A stretch of DNA of 64,000 nucleotides from Amycolatopsis sp. CA-230715 (GCF_018736145.1 NZ_CP059997.1:395501-459500); one strand, 5' to 3'. Counted from the stretch's first letter, positions 25,937 to 35,653 are shown. Made by a program: numbers and translations. Notes: generated by a model not told the origin, from the sequence alone.

Positions 25937-27320
25937 GCTGGGTCTCCGCCTTCAGAGCGTCGACCGCCCGCGCGAACGCGTCACCGCGATGCGCGTAGTT
26001 CCGGAACATGTCCAGCGAGGCGGCCGCGGGCGCGAGCAGCACGACGTCACCAGGGCGCGCCATGGCCCTGGCCGCACTCACCGCCGCAGTCATGGCCTCA
26101 TCGTCACCCGAAGACACCTGCCGGACCGGGACATCCGGCGCGTGTCGCGCAACCGCGGCACCGATCACGGGCGAATCCACACCGAGTAGCACGACTCCGC
26201 GCAGCCTGCCACCGACCGCCGCGACGAGTTCGTCCACCGATGCGCCCTTGAGCTGACCGCCCGCGATCCACACCACGTCCGGGTGCGCCAGCAGCGAACC
26301 CGCGGCCGCGTGCGGGTTGGTGGCCTTGGAATCGTTGACGTAGCGGACCCCGCCGATCTCGGCGACCTCGACCGCGCGGTGCGCGCCGGGGGTGAAGTCG
26401 TGCAGCCCCTTGCGGACCGCGTCGGCGGGCACGCCGTAGGCGCGGGCCAGCGCGGCGGCGGCGAGCGCGTTCGCGACGTTGTGCGGGCCGGGAGGGCGGA
26501 CGTCGGCGAGCGCGCACAGCTCTTCGGCGGCGTGCGCCGGATCGTCGACGAACGCCCGGTCCACCAGCAGATCCTCGACCAGGCCCAGTTCCCCTGCCCG
26601 GGGCATGCCCAGGCCGAAGGAGACCCGGTTCGCTTCCGGCGCACCGTGTTCGGCCGCGAGCCGCACGCTCATCTCGTCGTCGGCGTTGGCGACCACGGTG
26701 GCCGAGCGGGCGTGGATCGTGCCCTTCGCGGCGGCGTATTCCGCGAGCGAGCCGTGCCAGTCGATGTGGTCCTCGGCCAGGTTGAGCACCACCGAGGCGT
26801 GCGGCGCGAGCGTGTTCGACCAGTGCAGCTGGAAGCTCGACAGCTCGACCGCGAGCACCTGGTGCCCGCCGCGCACCGCGTCGAGCACCGCGTAGCCGAC
26901 GTTCCCGCAGGCAACCGCGTCGGCACCGCCCGCGCGCAGGATCGCTTCGAGCATGCCGACCGTGGTGGTCTTGCCGTTGGTGCCGGTGACCGCGAGCCAC
27001 TTCGGCGGATCCGGCAGGCCCTGCCCGACGCGCCAGGCGAGTTCGACGTCGCCGATCACCTCGACACCCGCTTCGCGCGCGGCCACCAGCAGCGGCGCCG
27101 ACGGCCGCCAGCCGGGGCTGGTCACCACCAGATCGGTGCCGTCGGGCGGCTCGGCCAGGCCCGGCGCCAGCTCCGCGCCCAGACCGTCCAATTCGGACAG
27201 ACGGGCCGCGTCGCCGTCGGTGACCGTGATCCGGGCGTCCAGAGTGGACAGTGCGGCGACCACCGACTTCCCGGTGACCCCGGCGCCCGCGACGAGTACC
27301 CGTTTCCCGGCCAGTTCCAT
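25923..27320 (-). CDS. murD: UDP-N-acetylmuramoyl-L-alanine-D-glutamate ligase
   Basis: 465 residues. Adds D-Glu to UDP-MurNAc-L-Ala. Rossmann start VLVAGAGVTGKSV, ATP loop AVTGTNGKTTT, and HRAVEVAEIGGVRYVNDSKA in the third domain. It is four bases after mraY and in the standard order. Confidence 0.98.
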   Translation of the reverse strand: MELAGKRVLVAGAGVTGKSVVAALSTLDARITVTDGDAARLSELDGLGAELAPGLAEPPDGTDLVVTSPGWRPSAPLLVAAREAGVEVIGDVELAWRVGQGLPDPPKWLAVTGTNGKTTTVGMLEAILRAGGADAVACGNVGYAVLDAVRGGHQVLAVELSSFQLHWSNTLAPHASVVLNLAEDHIDWHGSLAEYAAAKGTIHARSATVVANADDEMSVRLAAEHGAPEANRVSFGLGMPRAGELGLVEDLLVDRAFVDDPAHAAEELCALADVRPPGPHNVANALAAAALARAYGVPADAVRKGLHDFTPGAHRAVEVAEIGGVRYVNDSKATNPHAAAGSLLAHPDVVWIAGGQLKGASVDELVAAVGGRLRGVVLLGVDSPVIGAAVARHAPDVPVRQVSSGDDEAMTAAVSAARAMARPGDVVLLAPAAASLDMFRNYAHRGDAFARAVDALKAETQHDGG

Positions 27321-27324
27321 CGGC

Positions 27325-28407
27325 TCAGCCGCCCGCGCCGAGCTGCTCGCTGTAGAACAGGCCGAGACCGAACATGCAGCAGATCGCCGAGAGCAGCCAG
27401 AACCGGATGATCACCGTGGTTTCCGCCCACCCGGCCAGTTCGAAGTGGTGGTGGAACGGGGCCATCCGGAACAACCGTCTGCGGGTGGTCCTGAACACCG
27501 CGATCTGCGCCACCACCGAGATCATCTCGACCATGAACAGGCCGCCGATCACGATCGCGAGCAGTTCCGTGCGAGTGGTCATGGACAGCCCGGCGACGAG
27601 CCCGCCGAGCGCGAGCGAACCGGTGTCGCCCATGAAGATCTTCGCGGGTGCGGCGTTCCACCACAGGAAGCCGACGCAGGCGCCCGCCGCGGCCGCGGCC
27701 ACCACGGCGAGGTCGAACGGGTCGCGCACGTGGTAGCAGGCGGCCTGCACGGTGCCAGCGCAGCTGACCCTGCCCTGCCAGAACGAGATCACCACGTAGG
27801 TCGCGAGCACCATCGCGGCCGCGCCGCCCGCGAGGCCGTCGAGCCCGTCGGTGAAGTTCACCGCGTTCGACCAGCCGGAGATCACGATGAAGCAGAACGG
27901 GATGAACACGATCACCGGCAGCGTGATGAGCGCGATGTCGCGGACGTAGGACAGGCTCTGCGACGCCGGGGTGAGGCCGTTGGCGTCGGGGAACTGCAGC
28001 ACCAGTATCGCGAAGACCACGGCCACCACGAGCTGCCCGACCGTCTTCGCGGTCTTGTTCAGCCCGAGGTTGCGCTGGCGGCGGATCTTGATGAAGTCGT
28101 CGAGGAAGCCGACCACGCCGAGCGCGACCGACAGGAACAGCACCAGCAGGCCCGATGCCGACGGGGCGCCGGACCCGGACCCGGTCAGCCAGGTGATCAG
28201 GTGCGCGACGAAGTAGCCCGCGACCATCGCGACGATGATCGCCACCCCGCCCATGGTCGGCGTGCCGCGCTTGGACTTGTGCCCCTGCGGGCCCTCCTCG
28301 CGGATCTCCTGCCCGAAGCCCTGGCGCGAGAACACCCGGATCAGGTAGGGCGTCAGCAGGATCGAGACCAGCAGCCCGACGGAGGCCGCGATCAGGATGT
28401 TGATCAC
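27325..28407 (-). CDS. mraY: Phospho-N-acetylmuramoyl-pentapeptide transferase
   Basis: 360 residues, ten membrane segments. Makes lipid I from UDP-MurNAc-pentapeptide and undecaprenyl phosphate. Conserved GTPTMGGVAI near the N-terminus, FLDDFIKI (the catalytic DD), NFTDGLDGLA, and MAPFHHHFEL near the C-terminus. It overlaps murF by 4 bases. Confidence 0.98.
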   Translation of the reverse strand: MINILIAASVGLLVSILLTPYLIRVFSRQGFGQEIREEGPQGHKSKRGTPTMGGVAIIVAMVAGYFVAHLITWLTGSGSGAPSASGLLVLFLSVALGVVGFLDDFIKIRRQRNLGLNKTAKTVGQLVVAVVFAILVLQFPDANGLTPASQSLSYVRDIALITLPVIVFIPFCFIVISGWSNAVNFTDGLDGLAGGAAAMVLATYVVISFWQGRVSCAGTVQAACYHVRDPFDLAVVAAAAAGACVGFLWWNAAPAKIFMGDTGSLALGGLVAGLSMTTRTELLAIVIGGLFMVEMISVVAQIAVFRTTRRRLFRMAPFHHHFELAGWAETTVIIRFWLLSAICCMFGLGLFYSEQLGAGG

Positions 28408-29885
28408 GCGTCACCACCCTCGGCGAGCAGCGCGTCGGCGACCCGCCACAGGCGTTGCGAGTTCGCGGCCTTCACCAGCACCACGTCACCCCCGCGCAGC
28501 TCGTCGCGCAGCAGCGCCACCGCGGCGTCCACATCGGGCACCAGTACCGACTCCTCTCCCCACGAACCTTCCATGCTCGCGCCTTGGTGCATCGGCCGTG
28601 CCGCCTCACCCACCACGACCAAGCGGTTGACATCTAAGCGCACGGCCAGGCGGCCGATTTCATCGTGTACCCGGGTGTGGTTCTCGCCGAGCTCCGCCAT
28701 GGGGCCCAGCACGGCCCACGAGCGCCGCTGGGCGCCCGCCGACCTGCTGATCGTCATCAGCGATTTGAGCGCCTCGCGCACCGCCTCGGGGCTCGCGTTG
28801 TACGAGTCGTCGATGACGGTCACGCCGTCGGCGCGGGTGGTCACCGCCATCCGCTTGCCCGAAACCGGTTTCGCGCGGGTCAGCCCGGCGGCGGCCTCCT
28901 CGACGGTGGCACCGGCCGCCAGCGCGACCGCGGCCGCGGCGAGCGCGTTCGACACCTGGTGCGCGCCGTGCAGCCCGAGCCGCACCGGCGCTTCGCCCGC
29001 TTCGGTGACCAGCCGGAACCCGGGCCGGGCCTGGTCGTCGAGCACGATGTCGGTGGCCCGCACGTCGGCGGCCGCACCGGTGCCGAAGGTGAGCACGCGC
29101 GCCTTCGTCCGCTCCGCCATGGCCGCGACGCGGTGGTCGTCGGCGTTGAGCACCGCGACCCCGCCGTCCTCCGCGGACGGCAGCGCCTCGACGAGTTCGC
29201 CCTTCGCCTTCGCGATGGTGTCCTGCGAGCCGAACTCCGACATGTGCTGGGTGCCGACGTTGAGCACCACGCCGATCTTCGGCGGCGCGACCTCGCACAA
29301 CGCGGCCACGTGGCCGACCCCGCGCGCGGAGAGCTCCAGCACCAGGTGGCTGGTCCGCTCGTCGGCCCGCAGCGCCGTCCACGGGTGGCCGACCTCGTTG
29401 TTGAACGACCCCGGCGGGGCGATGGTGTCCCCGCGTCCGGACAGCAGCGCGGCGATCAGGTCCTTCGTCGAGGTCTTGCCAGCGGACCCGGTCACGCCGA
29501 CCACGAGCAGCCCGCCCGCGACTAGCCGGTCGGTCACCGCCCTGGCCAGCTTCGCCAGCGCGGCGAGCACTGCGGCACCGCTGCCGTCGGTGTCACCCGC
29601 GAGCGCGTAGACGCGCGAGGGCCCGCTGACGGTCACCGGCGGCACGACGACCGCGGGCGCGTCGACCGGGCGCGCGGCCAGCACGCCCGCCGCGCCCGCT
29701 TCCACGGCGCGCGCGGCGAAGTCGTGGCCGTCGACGCGTTCGCCGGGCAGCGCGAGGAACAACCCGCCCTCGGTCAGCTTGCGCGAGTCGAATTCGACGG
29801 TGCCGGTCACCTTCGGCGACCCGTCGGTGCCGTGCAGGGTGCCGCCGACGATGTCGGCGATCTCGGCGAGGCTCAGCTCGATCAT
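28404..29885 (-). CDS. murF: UDP-N-acetylmuramoyl-tripeptide-D-alanyl-D-alanine ligase
   Basis: 493 residues. Completes the pentapeptide by adding D-Ala-D-Ala. ATP loop VTGSAGKTSTKDL, FNNEVGHPW and VIDDSYNASPEA are the family markers. It overlaps murE by an ATGA. Confidence 0.98.
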   Translation of the reverse strand: MIELSLAEIADIVGGTLHGTDGSPKVTGTVEFDSRKLTEGGLFLALPGERVDGHDFAARAVEAGAAGVLAARPVDAPAVVVPPVTVSGPSRVYALAGDTDGSGAAVLAALAKLARAVTDRLVAGGLLVVGVTGSAGKTSTKDLIAALLSGRGDTIAPPGSFNNEVGHPWTALRADERTSHLVLELSARGVGHVAALCEVAPPKIGVVLNVGTQHMSEFGSQDTIAKAKGELVEALPSAEDGGVAVLNADDHRVAAMAERTKARVLTFGTGAAADVRATDIVLDDQARPGFRLVTEAGEAPVRLGLHGAHQVSNALAAAAVALAAGATVEEAAAGLTRAKPVSGKRMAVTTRADGVTVIDDSYNASPEAVREALKSLMTISRSAGAQRRSWAVLGPMAELGENHTRVHDEIGRLAVRLDVNRLVVVGEAARPMHQGASMEGSWGEESVLVPDVDAAVALLRDELRGGDVVLVKAANSQRLWRVADALLAEGGDA

Positions 29886-31483
29886 GCGTTTGCTCCCAGC
29901 CGCTGGCGGATGGCCGCTTCCAGTTCGTCCCGGTCGGAGAACGGGTGCACGACGCCCGCGAAGTCCTGGCCGGTCTCGTGCCCCTTCCCGGCGATCAGCA
30001 CCACGTCACCGGGCAGGGCGAGGCCGACCGCGTGCGCGATGGCCTCCCTGCGGTCGGCGATCTCGGCGATCTCGGCGGCCTGCCCGCCCGCCGACCGCGC
30101 GCCGGCCAGCATCGCGGCCCTGATCTGGGCCGGGTCCTCGCTGCGCGGGTTGTCGTCGGTGACGATCAGGAAGTCGCTGCGCTTGGCCGCGGCCTCCCCC
30201 ATCAGCGGGCGCTTGCCGGTGTCGCGGTCGCCGCCGCAGCCCAGCACGGTGATGACCCTGCCGTCGGCGCGGGCCCGCAGCGCGTCGAGCGCCTGCGCGA
30301 CCGCCGCGGGCTTGTGCGCGTAGTCGACGACCGCGGTGAACTGCTGGCCGAGGTAGACCCGTTCCATCCGGCCGGGCACCTCCACCGAGGCGAGCCCGTC
30401 GGCGATCTCCTGGCCGCTCACGCCGACGGTGTCGAGGATCGCGGCGGCCAGCGTGGCGTTGGCGATGTTGAACGCGCCCGGCAGCGGCAGCGTCGCCGGG
30501 ATCGCCAGCCCGCCGGGACCGTGCAGCACGAACGTCTGCTCGCCGGTCTCGGTGCGCGCGAAATCGCTCGCCGTCCACGTCGCGGAAGTGCCGGGCTCGG
30601 TGGACACCGTCACCGTGTGATCGGTGACCAGCGCCTGGCCCCACGCGCCGTCGATCACCACGACCTCGGTGGTGGACCGGCCGTCGAACAGCAGGGACTT
30701 CGCCGCGAAGTACTCCTCCATGTCGCGATGGAAGTCGAGGTGGTCCTGGGAGAGGTTGGTGAAGGAGCCGACGGCGAACCGGGTGCCGTTCGCCCGCCCC
30801 AGCGCCAGCGCGTGGCTCGACACCTCCATCGGCACGTGCGTGACGCCCTGTTCCACCATCACCGCGAGCAGCGCCTGCAGATCGGGCGCCTCGGGGGTGG
30901 TGAACGCGCTCGCCAGCCGCTCCCCCGCGATGCGGGTCTCGACCGTGCCGATGAGCCCGGTCGTGCGTCCCGCCGCGCGCAGGCCCGACTCGATCAGGTA
31001 CGCGGTCGTGGTCTTGCCCGAGGTACCGGTGACGCCCAGCACGGACAGCTCCAGCGACGGCTCGCCGTAGATCCAGGCGGCGACCGCGCCCAGCACGCCG
31101 CGCGGGTCCGGGTGGACGAGCACCGGGATGCCCGCGTCGGCCAGCGCTGGCCGGTGCGCGCCCGCTTCGTCGGTGAGCACGGCCGCGGCGCCGGAAGCGA
31201 TCGCACCGGCCGCGAAGTCGGCGCCGTGCGCCCTGGCTCCCGGCAGCGCGGCGAAGAGGTCGCCGGGCAGCACCTGCTGCGCGCGCAGCGTCGCACCGGT
31301 CACCGCGACGTCCGCGGCGGCGCCGTGATCGTCGGCGATGAGCCTGGCGTCCGCGCGGGCGACCAGGGTCGTCAGCGGAACCGGTTCGATCCGGGCGGGG
31401 CGTGGGGGCGCGGCGGTCACCTTCACCGGGCTGTCCGGGACCTGGCCGGTCCCGGCCCGAGGCCCATCGTTGTTGACAGACAC
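29882..31483 (-). CDS. murE: UDP-MurNAc-tripeptide synthetase, meso-diaminopimelate type
   Basis: 533 residues. Adds the third stem residue. ATP loop VTGTSGKTTTAYL; DDNPRSEDP contains the DNPR motif of enzymes adding meso-diaminopimelate, in line with an actinomycete wall. The start is unclear: GTG 31483 has no SD, but a TAACCT -10 lies 7 bases upstream, so it may be leaderless; GTG 31522 is the alternative. A terminator separates it from ftsI. Confidence 0.95.
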   Translation of the reverse strand: MSVNNDGPRAGTGQVPDSPVKVTAAPPRPARIEPVPLTTLVARADARLIADDHGAAADVAVTGATLRAQQVLPGDLFAALPGARAHGADFAAGAIASGAAAVLTDEAGAHRPALADAGIPVLVHPDPRGVLGAVAAWIYGEPSLELSVLGVTGTSGKTTTAYLIESGLRAAGRTTGLIGTVETRIAGERLASAFTTPEAPDLQALLAVMVEQGVTHVPMEVSSHALALGRANGTRFAVGSFTNLSQDHLDFHRDMEEYFAAKSLLFDGRSTTEVVVIDGAWGQALVTDHTVTVSTEPGTSATWTASDFARTETGEQTFVLHGPGGLAIPATLPLPGAFNIANATLAAAILDTVGVSGQEIADGLASVEVPGRMERVYLGQQFTAVVDYAHKPAAVAQALDALRARADGRVITVLGCGGDRDTGKRPLMGEAAAKRSDFLIVTDDNPRSEDPAQIRAAMLAGARSAGGQAAEIAEIADRREAIAHAVGLALPGDVVLIAGKGHETGQDFAGVVHPFSDRDELEAAIRQRLGANA

Positions 31484-31490
31484 GGCCGGA

Positions 31491-31496
31491 AGGTTA
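31491..31496 (-). promoter_or_regulatory. -10 element of a leaderless murE promoter
   Basis: TAACCT on the minus strand, with 7 bases to GTG 31483. No good -35 is seen. Together with the terminator at 31619-31657 it suggests that murE and the genes after it are transcribed separately from ftsI. Confidence 0.4.
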
Positions 31497-31618
31497 CCGG
31501 CGGCGTGTCCGCGCGAGCGCACGCGGTAGGCCTAGCGCGTGTTTCTCCCCCGCAGCGGGGATTTCCGGGCCCCGGTTGCGTGTGGACTCACGCGTTTTCC
31601 GGCCGGGAGAAGACGGCT

Positions 31619-31657
31619 GAAGGCCCCGCGCGGAACGTGTTCGCACGCGGGGCCTTC
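31619..31657 (-). terminator. Terminator between ftsI and murE
   Basis: Perfect 12-base arms GAAGGCCCCGCG and CGCGGGGCCTTC with a 15-base loop, 57 bases after the ftsI stop. There is no long T-run; actinobacterial terminators often lack one. Confidence 0.6.
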
Positions 31658-31713
31658 GGGAGAAAAGCTCTTGGTTCACAAGCGGCGAAGCCGCTTGAGC
31701 GGGCTATCGACAC

Positions 31714-33669
31714 TCATTGGTTCACCACGAGTGGGACCACCGGGGACGGGGCGTCGGACAGCGGGATGTTGTACCGCTGCGCGAGGTACGAAGCGATGTC
31801 GTGGAACAGCGGGCCGGCGGAATGCCCGAGCGGCAGCGTGGTGTCCGGCGCGTCGAGGCGGATGCCGACCACGAACCGGGGGTTGTCCGCGGGCAGGATC
31901 CCGGCGAACGTGATGTTCTCCAGGTGGTCGCTGTAGGCGTTGGTCTTCGGGTCGATCTGCTGGCCGGTCCCGGTCTTGCCGGAGATCTGGTACCCCTCCA
32001 GCGCCGCGGTGGGCGCGGTGCCGCTGTTCTGGCCCTTACCCTTCTGCGCCACCGCGCGCATCATGTCCTTGACCGTGTTCGCGACCTGCGGGCTGACCAC
32101 CTGGACGCTCTTCGGGGCCGGCTCGGGGATCCGCGTGCCGTCCGGGGCGATCTTCGAGTCCACGATCCTCGGCTGCACGCGCAGGCCGTTGTTCGCGATC
32201 GCCTGGTACATCCCGGCCATCTGCACCACGGTCATCGAAAGGCCCTGCCCGATCGGCAGGTTCCCGAACGTGGTGCCGTACCACTGGCTGCGCGCGGGCA
32301 CCGAGCCCGGACTCTCGCCGGGCAGGCCGATCCCGGTGCGCTGGCCGATGCCGAACTGCTTGAGCAGCTCGGAGAACCGGTCGGGGCCGACCTTCTGCGC
32401 GAGCAGCAGCGTGCCGACGTTCGACGACTTCGCGAAGATGCCGGTCGTGGTGAACGTCTGGGTGCCGTGGTTCCACGCGTCGTGCACGACGTGGTCGGCG
32501 ACCTGCAGCGACCCCGGTACCTCGACGGTCGACTCCGGCGTCGCGGCCCCGGAGTCGATGGCCGCGGTGGCCGTGACGACCTTGTTCACCGAACCCGGCT
32601 CGTAGGAGTTCGACACGGCCGGGTTGCCCATCAGCTCGGGCTTGCGGGTCGCCGGATCGTTGGGGTTGAACGTCTTGTCGTTCGCCAGCGCGTAGACCTG
32701 GCCGGTCTTCGAGTCCATGATGACCGCGCTGCCGCCCTTGGCGCGCGTCTTGGCCACGTAGTCCGACAGCCGCTGCTGCAGGTCGTACTGGACGTCCGAA
32801 TCGATCGTCAACCGCAGGTCCGAACCGGCCACCGCGGGCTGCAGATCCCGTTCGGTGCCGGGGATGATGACCTTGTTGTCGCCGTTGGCGGTGTCCACCA
32901 TGCGGCGCCCCGGGGTGCCGGCGAGGTCGTTGTCGCGCGAGTTCTCCAGCCCGGTCAGCCCGTGCAGGTTGTGCTTGGAGATGTCCTGGTCGTCGGTGCG
33001 CCAGTTCGCGTAGCCGATCAGGTTCGACGCGAGCGTGCTCCCCGGGTACTCGCGGGCCGCGCGCTTTTCCTCGGCGATTTCCGGGAAGTGCTTCGGGCTC
33101 GTGATGTCGTCGGCGATCGACGGCTCGACACCGTCGACGAGGTAGGTGAAATCGGCGTTCTTGTGGAGCAGTTCGAGCAGCTTCTGCTCGGTGACCTTGC
33201 CCGGCACCGCGTTCGCGATGTACTTCGCCGCTTCGGCCGCCCGTGTGTCGAAGTTCTTGCCCTCCGCGGGATGCTGCTGCGCGTACTCGCCCCACTGCTT
33301 GCGCATCAGGCGCAGGTTGACCGTCAGCATCCTGGTTTCCACGCTGAACGCGAGCTGCGCGCCGTTGCGGTCCACAATGGACCCGCGCTTGGCCGGGATG
33401 TCGATCGTCTCGGTCCGCTGCCGCTCCGCCTTCTCCGACAGCGCGGACGCCTCGAACCCCTGCACCCGCACCAGTTGCAGGCCCGCGACGGTGAGCACCG
33501 CGATCAGGATGACCTTGACCGCGGTGAACCGGCTCGCGCCGCCCCCGCCCGCCTTCGGGCGGCCGGCCACCCGCCGCATGCGCGTCGGCTGTCCGGTGCG
33601 CTGGTACCCGGCGGCGGGCCGCGGCCGCATCGTGCGGCCCCCGCCGCGTGGCGTCGGTGCGCCCGGCAT
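31714..33669 (-). CDS. ftsI: Penicillin-binding protein FtsI (PBP3/PbpB type)
   Basis: 651 residues. Septal transpeptidase. A basic Pro/Gly-rich cytoplasmic N-terminus is followed by one membrane segment (about 49-68) and the pedestal domain with KRGSIVDRNG. The transpeptidase domain has SVNK in YEPGSVNKV (nucleophile Ser), SSN in FAKSSNVGT and KTG in ISGKTGTGQQ. The ATG at 33669 has GGAGG upstream and shares one base with the preceding stop (TGATG). Confidence 0.97.
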   Translation of the reverse strand: MPGAPTPRGGGRTMRPRPAAGYQRTGQPTRMRRVAGRPKAGGGGASRFTAVKVILIAVLTVAGLQLVRVQGFEASALSEKAERQRTETIDIPAKRGSIVDRNGAQLAFSVETRMLTVNLRLMRKQWGEYAQQHPAEGKNFDTRAAEAAKYIANAVPGKVTEQKLLELLHKNADFTYLVDGVEPSIADDITSPKHFPEIAEEKRAAREYPGSTLASNLIGYANWRTDDQDISKHNLHGLTGLENSRDNDLAGTPGRRMVDTANGDNKVIIPGTERDLQPAVAGSDLRLTIDSDVQYDLQQRLSDYVAKTRAKGGSAVIMDSKTGQVYALANDKTFNPNDPATRKPELMGNPAVSNSYEPGSVNKVVTATAAIDSGAATPESTVEVPGSLQVADHVVHDAWNHGTQTFTTTGIFAKSSNVGTLLLAQKVGPDRFSELLKQFGIGQRTGIGLPGESPGSVPARSQWYGTTFGNLPIGQGLSMTVVQMAGMYQAIANNGLRVQPRIVDSKIAPDGTRIPEPAPKSVQVVSPQVANTVKDMMRAVAQKGKGQNSGTAPTAALEGYQISGKTGTGQQIDPKTNAYSDHLENITFAGILPADNPRFVVGIRLDAPDTTLPLGHSAGPLFHDIASYLAQRYNIPLSDAPSPVVPLVVNQ

Positions 33670-34463
33670 CACTGTCCTCCGTTCGCGGGCTGGCCCTGCT
33701 GCGGCTGCGGTTGCTGCGGTTGTTGTTGCTGCTGGGGTGCTGGCGCGTCGTCCTGCGGCACCGCGGGCTGGTCGCCTTCGTGCGGCACGGCGCCGCGCTG
33801 GCTGCCCGGCGCCGCCGCGGCCGGGGTCGGCGGCGCGGAAGTCGTCGCCGCCGCGCCGTTCGCCTTCTTCGGCTCGCCAACGACGCGCGTGGAGCCGTCG
33901 GGGTTGACGACGATGCGCGCCGGGTCGCCGCCGGGCACCATGCCCAGATCGCGGGCGTGCTGCGAGAGCACCGACGCCGACTCGTCCTGCGCGACCGCGC
34001 GCTGCAGCTGCTGCTGTCGTTCGGTGAGGGCCGCGGTGTCCTTGCGCACCTGCTCGAGCCGGTAGGAGTCCGCGATCGCCTGCGTGGACAGCCACAGCGT
34101 GGTCGCGACGCCCGCGGCCAGCAGGCACATCATCAGCACCACGAACGACGCGCGCGACCGCGGCCACCGAAGCTTGAGCCGGGTGCCCGTGGTGGCGCGC
34201 TGCTCCTGCGCCTTGGGGTGCGCCGCGCGCTGCCGCAGCAGATCCGCCCGCTGCGCGCGCCGGGCATAGGCCCGCTCCGCCGCGGAGGTCCGGCCGCGCT
34301 GGCCGCTGCCGCGCTCGCCGTCCTTCTGGCGGCGGCGCGGCCGCTCGACCTCCGGCGCCACCGTGGCTTCGGGCGCCTCCCGCTCCGCGCGCCCGCGGGT
34401 GGCGGCCGCTGAAGAACGCGCGGACTGCGCCGAACGCCTGCGAGGTCGCGTGGGGGCTGTCAT
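33669..34463 (-). CDS. ftsL: FtsL-like divisome protein
   Basis: 264 residues. A basic N-terminal region (1-105) precedes one membrane segment (about 107-127) and a short extracytoplasmic coiled coil (SYRLEQVRKDTAALTERQQQ) with HARDLGMVPGGDP, the layout of FtsL/FtsB proteins. The C-terminus is a long Pro/Gln/Ala-rich tail (about 200-264) unusual for FtsL. The call rests on position between rsmH and ftsI and on topology, because FtsL sequences diverge strongly. Confidence 0.85.
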   Translation of the reverse strand: MTAPTRPRRRSAQSARSSAAATRGRAEREAPEATVAPEVERPRRRQKDGERGSGQRGRTSAAERAYARRAQRADLLRQRAAHPKAQEQRATTGTRLKLRWPRSRASFVVLMMCLLAAGVATTLWLSTQAIADSYRLEQVRKDTAALTERQQQLQRAVAQDESASVLSQHARDLGMVPGGDPARIVVNPDGSTRVVGEPKKANGAAATTSAPPTPAAAAPGSQRGAVPHEGDQPAVPQDDAPAPQQQQQPQQPQPQQGQPANGGQ

Positions 34464-35416
34464 GGCGCCACTCCGATCCGCTCCGCCCCGCGCAGGCGCA
34501 CCGACGCCGCGCGGGGATTGTGCTCGACTTCTTCCGGTGCCGCCTTCTCCGCGCCGCGGGTCAGCAGCTTCACCTGGGGCCCGTGGCCGGGCAGTTCCAC
34601 CGGAAGCCCCGGCGGGGTACGGGATTTCGCCAGCTCCGCGATGGCCTGCTTCACCACGCGGTCTTCCAGCGACTGGTAGGACTCCACGACGATGCGGCCG
34701 CCGACGGCCAGCGCGCCGAGCGCGGCCGGGATCGCCCGCCGCAGCACGTCCAGCTCGCCGTTGACCTCGATGCGCAGCGCCTGGAACGTGCGCTTCGCCG
34801 GGTGGCCCCCGGTGCGCCTGCTCGCGGCGGGCACCACGCGGTAGAGCAGTTCGACGAGCCGTGCGCTGCGGTCGAACGGTTCGTCGCCGCGGTCGGCCAC
34901 CACGGCCTTCGCGATCTTGAAGGCGAACTTCTCCTCGCCGTAGTCGCGCAGGATCCTGGCCAGGTCGCCGACCGGGTAGGTGTTCAGCACGTCGGCCGCG
35001 GTCTGCCCGGTGGTCGGGTCCATCCGCATGTCCAGCGGCGCGTCCTTCGCGTAGGCGAACCCGCGCTCGGCGAGGTCGAGCTGCATCGAGGACACCCCGA
35101 GGTCGAACAGCACTCCGTCCACATGCGACAGTCCAAACCGGTCGAGCACCCCGGGCAGCTCGTCGTAGACGGCGTGCACGAAGTCGACGCGGTCGCCGTG
35201 ACGCGCGAGCCGCCGCGCCGAGCGCTCCAGCGCGTTAGGGTCGCGGTCGAGCGCGATGAGCCGGAGGTCCGGATGCGCGCTCAGCAAGGCGTCCGCGTGC
35301 CCGCCGAGCCCGACGGTCGCGTCGACGAGCACCGCGGATTTCCCGGCCAGCGCCGGTTCGAAGAGCGCGAGGATGCGGTCGAGCAGGACCGGCACGTGCG
35401 TCGCGTCGTCGGTCAC
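34460..35416 (-). CDS. rsmH: 16S rRNA (cytosine-1402-N4)-methyltransferase
   Basis: 318 residues. Methylates C1402 in the ribosomal P site. HVPVLLDRIL, the SAM motif DATVGLGGHADALL and FDLGVSSMQLDLAERGFAY are diagnostic. It is second in the mra operon and overlaps the FtsL-like gene by an ATGA. Confidence 0.97.
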   Translation of the reverse strand: MTDDATHVPVLLDRILALFEPALAGKSAVLVDATVGLGGHADALLSAHPDLRLIALDRDPNALERSARRLARHGDRVDFVHAVYDELPGVLDRFGLSHVDGVLFDLGVSSMQLDLAERGFAYAKDAPLDMRMDPTTGQTAADVLNTYPVGDLARILRDYGEEKFAFKIAKAVVADRGDEPFDRSARLVELLYRVVPAASRRTGGHPAKRTFQALRIEVNGELDVLRRAIPAALGALAVGGRIVVESYQSLEDRVVKQAIAELAKSRTPPGLPVELPGHGPQVKLLTRGAEKAAPEEVEHNPRAASVRLRGAERIGVAP

Positions 35417-35653
35417 CCCTCCGCCCCCTCTCCGCTCCGAAATGGACTCCCCGCCACTGAATGTCCTGAATGGACAGAGCGGATGCCGTCAGGTCCCCGC
35501 CCGCCCGCTGAGAACCTGGTGCCGGGGAAGGTGCACCAGGGCCTTTGAGCGGACAGAGGCCTCACGACATCCGCACTCGGACGTCTCCCGCGTACCGCGT
35601 CGCCGGATGGGACCCCCGCCCCCCGACGGCGTGGGTACACACCCACCGCGCGC
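35417..35653 (-). ncRNA. Structured leader of rsmH, candidate mraW RNA motif
   Basis: The 237-base gap between mraZ and rsmH has no coding frame but several stems on the minus strand: CCTGGTGC/GCACCAGG (35515-35540), and TGTCC/GGACA around 35462-35476. A structured mraW motif is known upstream of this gene in actinobacteria; I cannot align it here, so the identity is tentative. Confidence 0.45.

Noticed and set aside
26953..29610. An 885-residue plus-strand frame opposite murD, mraY and murF
   Set aside because: Antisense shadow of well-supported ligase genes.
33690..33760. CAG/CTG-like repeats, possible microsatellite
   Set aside because: They encode the Gln/Pro tail of the FtsL-like protein with mixed codons, so they are a coding low-complexity region.
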